Shown: positions 36,043 through 45,106, numbered from the stretch's first letter. The stretch is 64,000 bases of DNA from Nitrobacteraceae bacterium AZCC 1564 (GCA_036924835.1 JBAGRR010000001.1:248001-312000), one strand, 5' to 3'. Notes: generated from the letters alone by a model not told the origin. Translations and numbers: made by a program.

Positions 36043-37350
36043 TCAGGAAACGGCGGCGCGGCGGCGGCCTTCCTCGTGGATTCGTGCAAGGATCGTCGAC
36101 GCAGTGTCGTAGGGCAACAGTGTTGTCAGCGTGACCTGCGGGTCGAGCCGTTGGTCACGATTGGGGCTATACATTGTGTGTTTCAACACGCTGCCGAGGC
36201 GCCGCGCGATCGTTTGTGCGTTACGTAGGTTCGTTTCCGGGAATACGACAAGGATTGCGTCGTTGCCATCGAGCGTTGCGAAATCCATCCGGCGCATCAG
36301 ACGGCTCAGGATCCGCGCAGCGTCGAGCCGCGCACGTTCAGGTGCAGGTCCCGCGATAAACGAGATGCGCGCCACTGAAAGGCCAGCGCCTCGCGTCTGA
36401 GTGTCCGTGACGGCGCCAGCGAAATCCCGATCGAAAGCTTCCTTGGTGAGGAGGCCGGTTCGCGGATCGAGGAGACCACCAGCGTCAATTGACTTAAGGG
36501 CTCGGTCGATCCGCGCCTCGAACGCGTGCTGGCGGATTAGCGGGACAGCGCTGGCGGCAACAGTGCGGGGCTCACCAATCGTGATCTCGAGGTTGGGCAG
36601 ATCGTAGTTTGCAATTAAACCTGCTGCACCGGAAACGACGACCGGCAAGTTGCGGAAGCGCGTATCCTCGGAAAGAACCGTGAGGAAAGCATCCACGACC
36701 CGTGCCGAGAAACCTTCCCCGATGATAATACCGTCCAGCTCGCGAGCATTCAGATGTTTGGCAGCAGCTTCGATGCTAAGCGCGCCAACCACGCCCATCT
36801 GTTCGCCTAGTGCGACCGATAATGCTGGATAGGACGATCCGCGGCCGATCAGCAGAACCGTCGCGTCCTCGATCGGATCGTTGTCGGGCAAGCGAGTGCG
36901 CGCGGCAGCCTTGTCGGTCATACGGCGCAACATCGTCGCGTGAAGGGTTCTCACGCGTAGCGCTGCGTTGAGCCGACTGACCAAGCGCTCGGGATTACGG
37001 CCGGACTGGGTGAACGCGATCACGTTCGATGGAAGCGCTGTCGCGGGATCAATCGCGATCATCGGAACATAGGGCTGCGCCCGATCGAGCTGTTGTGCCA
37101 CGCGCCGCAGAGCGACGTCGTCGGACATGTCTTTGACGAGGACGGCAGCGGGTTTCAGTCGCGTAATGGCATCAATGGCATCGGGCCAAGCCACATCGAC
37201 AAGAGGAAACGACTTGATCTGGTTGATCGCGCTCGCAAGCGCTCCATCCTCTGATTCTGAGACAACGACAATCGGCCCTTGCTGCGACATGGTCTCGCCA
37301 AACTTCGAAAATGCAGGAACAGGCAGCGTACTTCCACCGTCCGCAGACAT
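36043..37350 (-). CDS. degenerate receiver / degenerate GGDEF-domain protein
   Basis: A 435-residue soluble protein. Residues about 25-140 and 160-270 look like two receiver-like alpha/beta domains (IVVVSESEDG; VLLIGRGSSYPALSVALGEQ) that lack the usual acid triad. Residues about 290-430 match a GGDEF fold (LLDPRTGLLTKEAFDRDFAG is the typical domain entry), but the active site GGDEF is replaced by LDGNDAILVVF. This PleD-like layout with an inactive cyclase suggests a c-di-GMP-independent regulator. An internal ATG at 37290 is an alternative start. Confidence 0.7.
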   Translation of the reverse strand: MSADGGSTLPVPAFSKFGETMSQQGPIVVVSESEDGALASAINQIKSFPLVDVAWPDAIDAITRLKPAAVLVKDMSDDVALRRVAQQLDRAQPYVPMIAIDPATALPSNVIAFTQSGRNPERLVSRLNAALRVRTLHATMLRRMTDKAAARTRLPDNDPIEDATVLLIGRGSSYPALSVALGEQMGVVGALSIEAAAKHLNARELDGIIIGEGFSARVVDAFLTVLSEDTRFRNLPVVVSGAAGLIANYDLPNLEITIGEPRTVAASAVPLIRQHAFEARIDRALKSIDAGGLLDPRTGLLTKEAFDRDFAGAVTDTQTRGAGLSVARISFIAGPAPERARLDAARILSRLMRRMDFATLDGNDAILVVFPETNLRNAQTIARRLGSVLKHTMYSPNRDQRLDPQVTLTTLLPYDTASTILARIHEEGRRRAAVS

Positions 37351-37398
37351 TAGGTACCGGCTGTTAATGAGGGGTCAACACCGCCGATGAATTCAAGG

Positions 37399-37564
37399 CT
37401 AGTGTCCCGCCTCTCGAATAACCGACTACCTGCAGCGCGCTCACACGGTTATTTGGAGGCGAAAGAACACTAGCAAATCTATGATTCTAGTGTGGTTTAG
37501 GTTCAGAAGTTCGCTTGAAAGAGGTGCGGAGAAAATGAAGCGAACTTCTGAACCGCCATACTAG
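37399..37564. repeat. composite double palindrome, copy 5
   Basis: Palindrome A (37399-37473, CTAGTGTCC to GAACACTAG) has an unusual inner arm, CGCCTCTCGAATAACCG, imperfectly matched on the right. The linker CAAATCTATGATT leads to palindrome B (37487-37564, arms TTCAGAAGTTCGCTT/complement). The last CTAG of B supplies the TAG stop codon of the minus-strand acyl-CoA-synthetase-like gene. Confidence 0.9.
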
Positions 37565-39078
37565 GTCGTCCGGTCGCGAAATGCCTCCACCATAAGTGGG
37601 TTGAGGCCAAGTTCGCTAAGCGCCTCGCGCGCCCGCCTATTGTCACTCGCGCGGCCTGCTAGACGATAACCGTTGAGTTGGTCAGGTAGCGCCGTAAGCA
37701 TCGCGCCCGGTGTGAGTCGCCTGGCCCATTCATCAAGATCCTGCGACAGAAAACGATATCCGCCGACACCAACGATCCCTGTGGGTGGGGCGGTGATGCC
37801 GATGGTTCCTCGCGCTTTATCGAGACGCACGGCATAGCCGGTATCGACGTAATCTGGCGGTGGTGCTTCCGAGAGCATGTTTTCGGACGAAAATGGGGGC
37901 CGATACGCAGCGACGGGAACCATCGATCCGCGCAGGGCCAGCGTGCCCTTCATCGTCATCACGAATTCGCCGACGGTGTTGCGCGACCCGCCATATGGTC
38001 CGGGGGCGATCGGAGCAGGTGAGCCGTCCGAAAGCCGTCGCGCACCATACAATCCAATCTCGCCGAAGATGTAGATGTCAGTGAGCGTCGCATCCGCGCC
38101 CTGCCAATTCTCGCTGGACGCGATGCGATCCGGCGTGCGCCAGAGGCCGATAACGCGCCGCATCGCGGACGGGCGCGACAACGCGCTGCCATCTGCCAGA
38201 CGCAACGCCAGCAATGCTGGCACGATCAGCGTGTCGCTGCCGTCTTCCTCAATCTGCCTTTCAAGAAGTTGTAGATCTGAAGGATGATGGAACGTAAGCG
38301 ATCCCGCGCTCAGCAACCATGTCACGAGCGAAGCGGCGAGCCCTCCGAACGAAGATGGTATGATGGCTGACAGCAGCTTCGCGCCCTGAGGCACTTCGCT
38401 TTCGAGGTAGATCGCAAGCCCCCCCGATATTAGCTGAACGTGGTTGCGTGGTATCGCTCGGAAACCGTCAGCGATCATATCGAACGATACAATAACGGGC
38501 TTTCGGGCATCGAGCGGGTAAAACGACGCGAAATCGGCCGGACCGTCTGTCACGATCTCCAGCGGGAACATGCCTTCGGGAAGATCTCGCCCGAAGCCAA
38601 AGACGTTGCGGATGGAAAATGCCTCGGCGGCGGCGTTCAGCGCGAGCTCGGCGTGATCGACAAGCTCGATCCGATCGATGCCTACGATGGCCCGCGCGCC
38701 GATGCGGTTAAGAGCGGTCGTAAGGTCCGATTGCCGCCAGAGCTGCGGCAAGAGGGCCACGATCATGCCGGCCCGAATGGCGCCGAGCACGGTAATCGCG
38801 AATTCGACCGTGTTCGGGAGCTGGACGGCGACAACCGAGCCATGCGGCAAGCCAGCTTCGATGAAACTCGTGGCAATGGAGGAGATCGCGTGGTCAGCCT
38901 GCGCGAATGTCAGGCGCATCGGAGGTCGCCCGGTTACGCGATGCTTGTTCGGCGGATCAATCAGCGCCATCGCATCCGGCTGACGCTCAGCGGTGCGGCG
39001 AAACAAGTCATCCAGCGTCGGCGAATTAGGCTGTGTCTGATAGGCCAAGGAATCTTGCAAGTCGTCACTCATGGTCAT
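37561..39078 (-). CDS. acyl-CoA synthetase-like protein, probably catalytically inactive
   Basis: A 505-residue member of the AMP-binding (ANL) superfamily by overall layout: N-terminal PTLDDLFRRTAERQPDAMAL, then LTFAQADHAISSIA and VVAVQLPNTVEFAITVLGAI. The Ser/Thr/Gly-rich ATP loop (xTSGTTGxPK) is absent; its place holds VIVSFDMIADGF. The TGD motif reads DTGYAV, the GRxK hinge reads TGIVGVGGYRF, and no C-terminal catalytic Lys is seen. It may bind an acyl or adenylate ligand without catalysis. It overlaps the binding-protein gene by four bases (ATGA). Its stop codon lies in a repeat. Confidence 0.7.
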   Translation of the reverse strand: MTMSDDLQDSLAYQTQPNSPTLDDLFRRTAERQPDAMALIDPPNKHRVTGRPPMRLTFAQADHAISSIATSFIEAGLPHGSVVAVQLPNTVEFAITVLGAIRAGMIVALLPQLWRQSDLTTALNRIGARAIVGIDRIELVDHAELALNAAAEAFSIRNVFGFGRDLPEGMFPLEIVTDGPADFASFYPLDARKPVIVSFDMIADGFRAIPRNHVQLISGGLAIYLESEVPQGAKLLSAIIPSSFGGLAASLVTWLLSAGSLTFHHPSDLQLLERQIEEDGSDTLIVPALLALRLADGSALSRPSAMRRVIGLWRTPDRIASSENWQGADATLTDIYIFGEIGLYGARRLSDGSPAPIAPGPYGGSRNTVGEFVMTMKGTLALRGSMVPVAAYRPPFSSENMLSEAPPPDYVDTGYAVRLDKARGTIGITAPPTGIVGVGGYRFLSQDLDEWARRLTPGAMLTALPDQLNGYRLAGRASDNRRAREALSELGLNPLMVEAFRDRTT

Positions 39079-41003
39079 TGCGCCTTGGGGGCCGGCTTGT
39101 ACCACCACGTTTCCGGCAGATATCCGGTCAACGCAGCCACTGATGGCCGTTCTATCCGATTCCATCGGGCGATCCATTGCTGCTGGGCGCTGTAGACCGG
39201 AATTGCGTAGAAACCCGACATCAGCACCCGATCAAGCGCACGGACCGCCGGAACGAAGTCCGCCTGTTCGCGGGCTTCCAGGATCGCGGTGATCATGGCG
39301 TCGATGGCGGGGTCCTTCGCGCCCATGTAGTTGCGAGTGCCCTGATTGTCTGCGGCAGAACTGCCGAAATAGAACGCCTGCTCGTTGCCGGGCGAGAGTG
39401 ATTGATCCAGGCGATACGGGATCATGTCGAAGTCGAAACTGAGCCGTCGCTGATCGAATTGAACCCCATCTACGGCGCGGATAGTCACATTGATGCCGGC
39501 GCGTTTCAGGTCACGGGAATAGGCCAGCGCGATGCGCTCCTGATCGCGGGTCGTGACGAGAATTTCAAAGGTCAAAGGTGAGCGGTCCTCGCGGCGACGC
39601 AGCAGAGTTCCGTCGAGCTCGTATCCGGCTTTGGATAGCAGAGCCAACGCGGCGCGTAGCGTCGTACGGTCGCGCCCGGAGCCATCTGTCACAGGCAGAC
39701 GGAAGGTCCCGTCAAGAACGTCCGGCCTGACGCTGGCGGAGTAGGGGGCAAGAAGCGACTTTTCCTGCGCATCCGCCGGGCGGCTATAAGCAGAGAGCAC
39801 TGAGCCTGCGAAGAAGCCGGCGGAACGACCATAAAGGCCGAAGAAATAATTTCGGTTGATCCACTGGAAGTCGAACAGGAGCGTCAACGCCTCGCGAACC
39901 CGGACATCCGCGAAGACTGGGCGGCGAGTGTTGAATGCCAAAAACTCTGAGGGTTGAGGCGTTCCAGGCTTGATGACGTCGCGCACAACATCGCCTTTGC
40001 GCGTAGCCGCGAAGTCATAGCCTTCGTGCCAGCGAAGCGGCTCAGTTTCGGCCCGGAAATCGTAAAGGCCTCGCTTGAAGGCTTCAAAAGCGCCATTCGC
40101 CTCGCGGTAAAAATCCAGCCGGACTTCGTCGAAACTCCAAAGTCCTCGATTCACGGGAAGGTTACGGCCCCAATAGTCCGGATTCCGACTCAGCGTTACA
40201 CTAACACCAGGGCGCACATTGGTAACCTTGTAAGGCCCCGATCCGACAGGGGCGGCCAGCGATGTCTCCTCGAACGTCGCGACATCGATCGCGTGTTCGG
40301 GAAAAACCGGCATCAGGCCCATAATCAACGGCAATTCCCGGTCGTTCGCGTTGCCGAAGTCGAAGCGAACCGTGCGCTCATCAAGGGCTTCCGCCTTCTC
40401 AACCTTGGCATAGTACAGCCGGTGGTTGGGACGGCCTTTGTCACGCATCAGCCGCCAGGAAAACAGCACGTCACTGGCAAGGACCGGCTTGCCGTCAGAG
40501 AATCGCGCGAGAGGGTTCAGACGAAACGTGACGTAACTGCGTTCGGCATCTGTCTCAACGCTTTGCGCAATCAGGCCGTACAGGCTGAAGGGCTCGTCAT
40601 TGCTGCGCGCCATCAGGCTTTCGACGACGTATCCTCGGATTTGCTGAACCGCTAGCCCTTTGACAATAAAGGGATTGAGGCTGTCGAATGCTCCAAGCAG
40701 GCCATACACGATCCTGCCGCCCTTGGGGGCGTTTGGATTCGCGTAGGGCATATGGTGAAAATCCGCAGACAGGGCGGGTGCACCGTGCATCGCAATGCCG
40801 TGGACTGGCCGGCCTGTTTGCGGTGGGAGCGCCTGGGCGAGCGTTTCCGCCTTCGCAGTTGCGGCGAAGCTCAGTGCAATGATTGCCGAGACCCAGCGTT
40901 GCCAAGCCAGGCCGCCCTTTCGTAAAGGCCGGCCTTGGCGGCCACGGCGTAAGCTCCCTGACGGGCTGTTTGATTCGGCAGATCGCACGTCGAAACCTAA
41001 CAC
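39075..41003 (-). CDS. oligopeptide-type ABC transporter substrate-binding protein (family 5, YejA-like)
   Basis: A 642-residue extracellular solute-binding protein family 5 member. A basic N-terminus (RRGRQGRPLRKGG) precedes the signal peptide core WVSAIIALSFAATAKA. Family landmarks are FHHMPYANPNAPKGG, VTFRLNPLARFSDGKPVLAS (the SBP_bac_5 entry motif) and AAPVGSGPYKVTNVRPG. It most resembles YejA/microcin C-type peptide-binding proteins. No permease or ATPase is adjacent. The only partner in the operon is the degenerate acyl-CoA synthetase. Confidence 0.85.
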   Translation of the reverse strand: MLGFDVRSAESNSPSGSLRRGRQGRPLRKGGLAWQRWVSAIIALSFAATAKAETLAQALPPQTGRPVHGIAMHGAPALSADFHHMPYANPNAPKGGRIVYGLLGAFDSLNPFIVKGLAVQQIRGYVVESLMARSNDEPFSLYGLIAQSVETDAERSYVTFRLNPLARFSDGKPVLASDVLFSWRLMRDKGRPNHRLYYAKVEKAEALDERTVRFDFGNANDRELPLIMGLMPVFPEHAIDVATFEETSLAAPVGSGPYKVTNVRPGVSVTLSRNPDYWGRNLPVNRGLWSFDEVRLDFYREANGAFEAFKRGLYDFRAETEPLRWHEGYDFAATRKGDVVRDVIKPGTPQPSEFLAFNTRRPVFADVRVREALTLLFDFQWINRNYFFGLYGRSAGFFAGSVLSAYSRPADAQEKSLLAPYSASVRPDVLDGTFRLPVTDGSGRDRTTLRAALALLSKAGYELDGTLLRRREDRSPLTFEILVTTRDQERIALAYSRDLKRAGINVTIRAVDGVQFDQRRLSFDFDMIPYRLDQSLSPGNEQAFYFGSSAADNQGTRNYMGAKDPAIDAMITAILEAREQADFVPAVRALDRVLMSGFYAIPVYSAQQQWIARWNRIERPSVAALTGYLPETWWYKPAPKAQ

Positions 41004-41203
41004 GAATGTGTGCTGTACCGGGGATTGAGATTGTTAAATAGTCTTGTTGCCATTGATCTTTTCGCCCGCCGTTGTATTGAAGGCGGGCAATTTGGGGACG
41101 GCTACGGGACCCGTCACGTAACCGCCTCAATTGCCTCAGAGACAGCCGCCGATCAGTCGCGCCCTGTGTGGTGGGCGCTAAGGTCCAGAAAGGGTTTTCC
41201 ACA

Positions 41204-41974
41204 ATGAATTTCCGTATCTTGGCCGCGCAAACCTCGCCGCGCGGTCGGGTGTTCGCCGCCGTAGCAGCAGGCGCCCTTTTTGCCGCGGCGACCATTTCCG
41301 GCGCCCAGGCCCAGAATCCACCACCGAAAGCACCAGCTCCAAAAGCCGCGCCAAAGGCTGCTCCAAAGGCTGCTCCAGCGGCACCTGCCGCCGGCGGACA
41401 GGCACAGACCGCCCAACCTGCGCAGCAGCCCCCGCAGGAACAGGTCCAGTTGATCTATCAGCCCTGGACCAAGTTCTGCATGAAGGGCCAGGACGCCAAC
41501 GCCAAGCAGGTTTGTTTCACTGGTAAGGACGGCCGTATCGAATCGGGCCAGCCGGTCGTTGCAGCCGTCATCATCGAGCCGGAAGGTGAACCGAAGAAGC
41601 TGCTTCGCGTGACCTTGCCGCTCGGCATGCAGCTCGTGCACGGCACCCGCATCATCATCGACCAGAACCCGCCGCAGCAGAGCCCATACGTCATCTGTTT
41701 CGCCAACGGCTGTATGTCGGACTACGAAGTCACGCCCGAGATGATCAACAACCTGAAGAAGGGCCAGAACCTGATCGTTCAGGCGATCAACGCCAACGGT
41801 GCGCCGCTGACGCTGGCTCTTCCGCTCGCGGAGTTTGCGAAGGCTTACGATGGTCCGCCGACGGATCCGAAGGTGTTCGAAGAGAGCCAGAAGAAGCTGC
41901 AGGAAGAGCTGCAGAAGCGTGCTGCCGAAGCACGGCAGAAGCTCGAGAATGCCGCGCCAGCCGCGAAGCAATAA
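41204..41974 (+). CDS. IalB-family periplasmic protein (second copy)
   Basis: A 256-residue exported protein starting at MNFRILAAQTSPRGR. The signal peptide core is VFAAVAAGALFAAATISGAQ. An Ala/Pro/Lys repeat follows (PKAAPKAAPKAAPAAPA). The IalB domain runs from about residue 85 to 205 (YQPWTKFCMKGQDANAKQVC; LPLGMQLVHGTRIIIDQ; CFANGCMSDYEV). A charged coiled-coil tail (KVFEESQKKLQEELQKRAAE) follows. It differs from the first copy by the repeat linker and the tail. A strong terminator follows. Confidence 0.88.
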   Translation: MNFRILAAQTSPRGRVFAAVAAGALFAAATISGAQAQNPPPKAPAPKAAPKAAPKAAPAAPAAGGQAQTAQPAQQPPQEQVQLIYQPWTKFCMKGQDANAKQVCFTGKDGRIESGQPVVAAVIIEPEGEPKKLLRVTLPLGMQLVHGTRIIIDQNPPQQSPYVICFANGCMSDYEVTPEMINNLKKGQNLIVQAINANGAPLTLALPLAEFAKAYDGPPTDPKVFEESQKKLQEELQKRAAEARQKLENAAPAAKQ

Positions 41975-41999
41975 CGACTTCAATCACGTGAATGCAAAA

Positions 42000-42025
42000 G
42001 GCGCGCAGCAATGCGCGCCTTTTTT
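42000..42025 (+). terminator. intrinsic terminator of the IalB gene
   Basis: GGCGCGC-AGCAAT-GCGCGCC is a perfect 7-bp stem followed by six T residues, about 25 bp after the stop codon. A hybrid repeat begins right after the T-run. Confidence 0.93.
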
Positions 42026-42026
42026 G

Positions 42027-42098
42027 CTAGTGTCCCGAAACCAAAATTCGCCTGATCGTGCAGCGCACTCCGTAGCGAACTTCTGAACCACCACACGA
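42027..42098. repeat. hybrid palindromic repeat (left arm A, right arm B)
   Basis: The left side is an A-type arm (CTAGTGTCCCGAAACC onward, with the A-type loop CGTGCAGCGCACTCCGTAG), but the right side ends as a B-type arm (GCGAACTTCTGAACCACCACACGAG). The two outer arms no longer pair fully. This is best explained by recombination within a composite. A separate inverted repeat GCTGTTG-TTAAA-CAACAGC follows at 42099-42117. Confidence 0.8.
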
Positions 42099-42143
42099 GC
42101 TGTTGTTAAACAACAGCGTGGAATTCAGGCTGATGAGAGCGGG

Positions 42144-42476
42144 TTAGTTCAGCGACGGATTTCGCGGCCGGTAGCCGCCGGACTTGTCCTTGATGAAAAT
42201 CTCAGCGACCTGGGAGTGACGGATCGGCTCTCCAGAGTCATCCGGAAGCAGGTTTTGTTCTGAGACGTAAGCGACGTATTCCGATTCAGAGTTCTCGGCG
42301 AGGAGATGATAGAACGGCTGATCCTTGTGCGGCCGCATCTCTTCCGGGATGGACAGCCACCATTCCTCGGTGTTGTTGAATTCCGGATCAATATCGTAAA
42401 TCACGCCGCGGAATGAAAAAATCCGGTGGCGGACAATCTGACCGATCTGAAATTTTGCGGTACGCGCTTTAATCAT
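42144..42476 (-). CDS. hspQ: heat shock protein HspQ
   Basis: A 110-residue protein of the HspQ/YccV-like family (hemimethylated-DNA-binding fold). Family signatures are present: AKFQIGQIVRHRIFSFRGVI, DPEFNNTEEWW, and HKDQPFYHLLAENSESEYVA. In E. coli HspQ modulates DnaA levels and Lon specificity. Length is typical. It is divergent from the AEC transporter gene. Confidence 0.92.
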   Translation of the reverse strand: MIKARTAKFQIGQIVRHRIFSFRGVIYDIDPEFNNTEEWWLSIPEEMRPHKDQPFYHLLAENSESEYVAYVSEQNLLPDDSGEPIRHSQVAEIFIKDKSGGYRPRNPSLN

Positions 42477-42596
42477 GACTCGTCGAATAGACCATGATTG
42501 TGGCCGATGCTAGAGGCAAACCCATGAATCGGGCAGTTAAGCGCCCGGTTACCATTTGTCCACCGGCCTTCCGGACTAATCCCAAAGCATATCCCG

Positions 42597-43550
42597 ATGA
42601 TCGATATCTTGAATCTTGCACTGCCGTATTTCGGATTGATCTTCATCGGTTACACCTGCGGCAAATACAAACGCCTGCCGGAGGCGGGTTTGGCCTGGAT
42701 GAACTTTTTCCTGCTCTACGTATCCCTGCCAGCGTTATTCTTTAGAATACTCGCAAAGACCCCGTTCGAGGAGCTTAACAATCCTCCATTTGTGATCGCG
42801 ACAACGCTGGCGACAGCGAGCGCTTTCACTCTGTCAATGCTCGGCGCCAGGCTGATCGGGCGACTGTCCCTGCGCGAGTCCGCAATGGCTGGGCTGGGGG
42901 GAGGGTACGGGAACATCGGCTATATGGGGCCCGGCCTTGCGCTCTCGATGCTCGGTACACAGGCTGCTGTTCCTGTTGCGCTGGTCTTCTGCTTCGACAC
43001 GATCTTCCTGTTTTCAATCGTTCCGCTGTTGATGGTGCTGACTGACGGCCAAAAGAGACCGTTGCTGCCGACGATCGGCCTAATCGCCAAGCACATCCTC
43101 TTCCATCCTTTGATCGTCGCTTCATATTGCGGCGCACTCGTTGCTGCGCTCCACATTCACCCACCGGCAGCGATCGACGGCATGTTGCAGTTCCTGCAGA
43201 GTTCTGCCGCGCCGGTCGCTCTCTTCGCGTTGGGTGTTACGGTTGCGCTCCGTCCGTTCTACCGTGTCCCATGGGAAGTTCCGGGCATCGTGCTGGTGAA
43301 GCTCATCCTTCACCCACTTATCGTATCCGGCCTTCTAATTCTGCTTGGACCTTTTCCTCCGCAATGGGCTGCGGCGGCACTGTTGCTTGCATCGCTGCCG
43401 CCAGCGTTGAACGTTTTCGTGATCGCACGTCAGTACGATACCTGGATCGAGCAGGCGTCAGCAGCTGTTCTGGTCGGAACATTCGTGTCGGTGGTAACAC
43501 TGACGACGGTGATGTGGCTGATCAAAACCGGCGCGGTCACGTTTCCTTGA
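42597..43550 (+). CDS. AEC family (auxin efflux carrier-type) transporter
   Basis: A 317-residue inner-membrane protein with about ten transmembrane helices, starting MIDILNLALPYFGLIFIGY. Family features include the long first helix pair, LAWMNFFLLYVSLPALFFRI, the glycine-rich LGGGYGNIGYMGPG and PPALNVFVIARQYDTW near the end. AEC members export or import organic acids or amino acids; the substrate is not visible from sequence. A closely related alternative label is malonate/malate transporter-like (MdcF). Confidence 0.88.
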   Translation: MIDILNLALPYFGLIFIGYTCGKYKRLPEAGLAWMNFFLLYVSLPALFFRILAKTPFEELNNPPFVIATTLATASAFTLSMLGARLIGRLSLRESAMAGLGGGYGNIGYMGPGLALSMLGTQAAVPVALVFCFDTIFLFSIVPLLMVLTDGQKRPLLPTIGLIAKHILFHPLIVASYCGALVAALHIHPPAAIDGMLQFLQSSAAPVALFALGVTVALRPFYRVPWEVPGIVLVKLILHPLIVSGLLILLGPFPPQWAAAALLLASLPPALNVFVIARQYDTWIEQASAAVLVGTFVSVVTLTTVMWLIKTGAVTFP

Positions 43551-43594
43551 TGGCTCGCAGATGCGGAGAGTCTGCAGTCCCGCAAGGTAGTCTG

Positions 43595-44788
43595 TCAGCG
43601 CGAACGCCAGGACGGTTCGAGACCCTCGCGCATTGCAAGCTTGCGGAGCGGACCAACCGTCGCCAGCAAATGCATGCCGGCAGCACGTAACGATTGCAGC
43701 GGCAGGAAATCATTCAGAAGGGTTCGGTTGGCCATGTCGACCATGAAGGTCCGGCTAAAGACGTCAGCCCGTCGCGCGCGCTCATAGCGTTTGAGTGTGC
43801 TAGCGGCACCGGGATCTTCGCCATGAGCGAGGGACTTGCGAACGGCATCGCTGAGATCTGCGGCATCGCGCAATCCCATGTTTAATCCCTGCGCGCCAAT
43901 TGGCGGCAGAACATGCGCGGCCTCTCCAACCAATGCGATGCGTTTCGCCGCCAGTCGCTCGGGCTGCTCGATTGCCAGCGGGAAGACATGGCGTCCGTGT
44001 GCGACGCTCATGCGGCCTAAAATGGAGTGAGACTGACGCTCGACAGCTTCGCTGAGCGCTTCTTCGCTCAGCGCTTTCAGGCGCCCCGCCTCAGTTGGGC
44101 TAAGCACCCAGACCACGCTTGAATGGTCTCCGGGGAGCGGCACAAACACGCAGGGCCCGGACTCCGTATGGAATTCCGTTGATATGTTGTGGTGCGGACG
44201 CGTGTGCGCGACGTTCAACGTCAGTGCGGACTGATTGAGTTCACGTCGTCGCACGCCGATACCGGCGGCTTCCCGGCAAAGCGAATGGCGACCGTCCGCG
44301 CCGACGACGAGAGCCGCCGAAAAGGTGCTTTCCTTGGTTCGCACTTCGACGCCGGTTTCCAGCGCAGAGACAGTCTCCGCATCATCGTCGATGCGGGTCA
44401 GGCTAGAGAGTTCTGCAGCGCGCTCTTCCATCGCCGCGAGGAGCACGCGATTTTCGATATTATAGCCGAACGTATCCAGGCCGATCTCATCGGACGAAAA
44501 CTTGACTTCTGGCGCGCGGATCAGGCGACGCGTATCGTCGACCAGACGCATCACGCGCAACGCGGCCGCCTTATCCTGACAACGTCGCCAGACGTCCAAG
44601 GACTGGAGAAAGTCTACCGATCCGCCGAGCAAGGCGGTGGTGCGGTTGTCAGCGTAGGGGGATCGTCGTGCAACCAGGGCAGTCCTGACGCCTGCGCAGG
44701 CCAATGCAATCGCGGTCGCCAAGCCTGCCGGGCCACCGCCGACAACAACGGCCTGATAGTCATGCGGGACGGAAGAAGAAGCACTCAT
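43595..44788 (-). CDS. UbiH/UbiF-type FAD-dependent hydroxylase
   Basis: A 397-residue flavoprotein monooxygenase of the ubiquinone-biosynthesis hydroxylase family. FAD binding is by VVVGGGPAGLATAIALA at residues 13-29. The GADGRHSLCREAAGI motif is in the middle, and ALVGEAAHVLPPIGAQGLN near residues 285-305 is the family's second FAD motif. It acts on the aromatic ring of a polyprenyl precursor; which carbon is not clear. The ATG of MSASSSVPHDY is preferred over an upstream one. Confidence 0.85.
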   Translation of the reverse strand: MSASSSVPHDYQAVVVGGGPAGLATAIALACAGVRTALVARRSPYADNRTTALLGGSVDFLQSLDVWRRCQDKAAALRVMRLVDDTRRLIRAPEVKFSSDEIGLDTFGYNIENRVLLAAMEERAAELSSLTRIDDDAETVSALETGVEVRTKESTFSAALVVGADGRHSLCREAAGIGVRRRELNQSALTLNVAHTRPHHNISTEFHTESGPCVFVPLPGDHSSVVWVLSPTEAGRLKALSEEALSEAVERQSHSILGRMSVAHGRHVFPLAIEQPERLAAKRIALVGEAAHVLPPIGAQGLNMGLRDAADLSDAVRKSLAHGEDPGAASTLKRYERARRADVFSRTFMVDMANRTLLNDFLPLQSLRAAGMHLLATVGPLRKLAMREGLEPSWRSR

Positions 44789-44858
44789 AGGCTCTCTATG
44801 ATCCGATTTTACTGATGTCACAATCGATATTAGACATCGATTTTAGACAACGTCTTTA

Positions 44859-45012
44859 CTAGTGTGGTGGTTCAGAAGTTCGCTTCATTTTCTCTGCGCG
44901 TCCTTCAAGCGAACTTCTGAACCTAAACCACACTAAAATCATAAGTTACTAGTGTCCTTTCGAAACCGAAGTCCGCTACGGGATGAGGCGAATTTCGATT
45001 TCGGGACACTAG
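44859..45012. repeat. composite double palindrome, copy 6 (opposite orientation)
   Basis: Palindrome B (44859-44936, arms TTCAGAAGTTCGCTT/complement, right end CACACTAA) comes first. Linker AATCATAAGTTA follows, then palindrome A (44949-45012), which has a shortened loop. Same orientation as copy 2. It lies in the 318-bp gap between the divergent Ubi-type hydroxylase and pcs genes; nothing else is seen there. Confidence 0.88.
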
Positions 45013-45106
45013 CATTTCGGTTCAAATCGGGACACCGTTTCGCAGGCGCTTCGAGTCGCAGGTCATGGGTGCAAATTGGACGGATTCCTGACAAGGACGG
45101 CCACAG

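Noticed and set aside
39954..40655. 233-residue plus-strand open frame within the oligopeptide-binding gene
   Set aside because: It lies antisense to a gene with a signal peptide and clear family motifs; no independent support.
42099..42117. GCTGTTG-TTAAA-CAACAGC inverted repeat as hspQ terminator
   Set aside because: It is well placed 3' of hspQ, but no T-run follows on the minus strand, so it is mentioned only with the neighbouring repeat.
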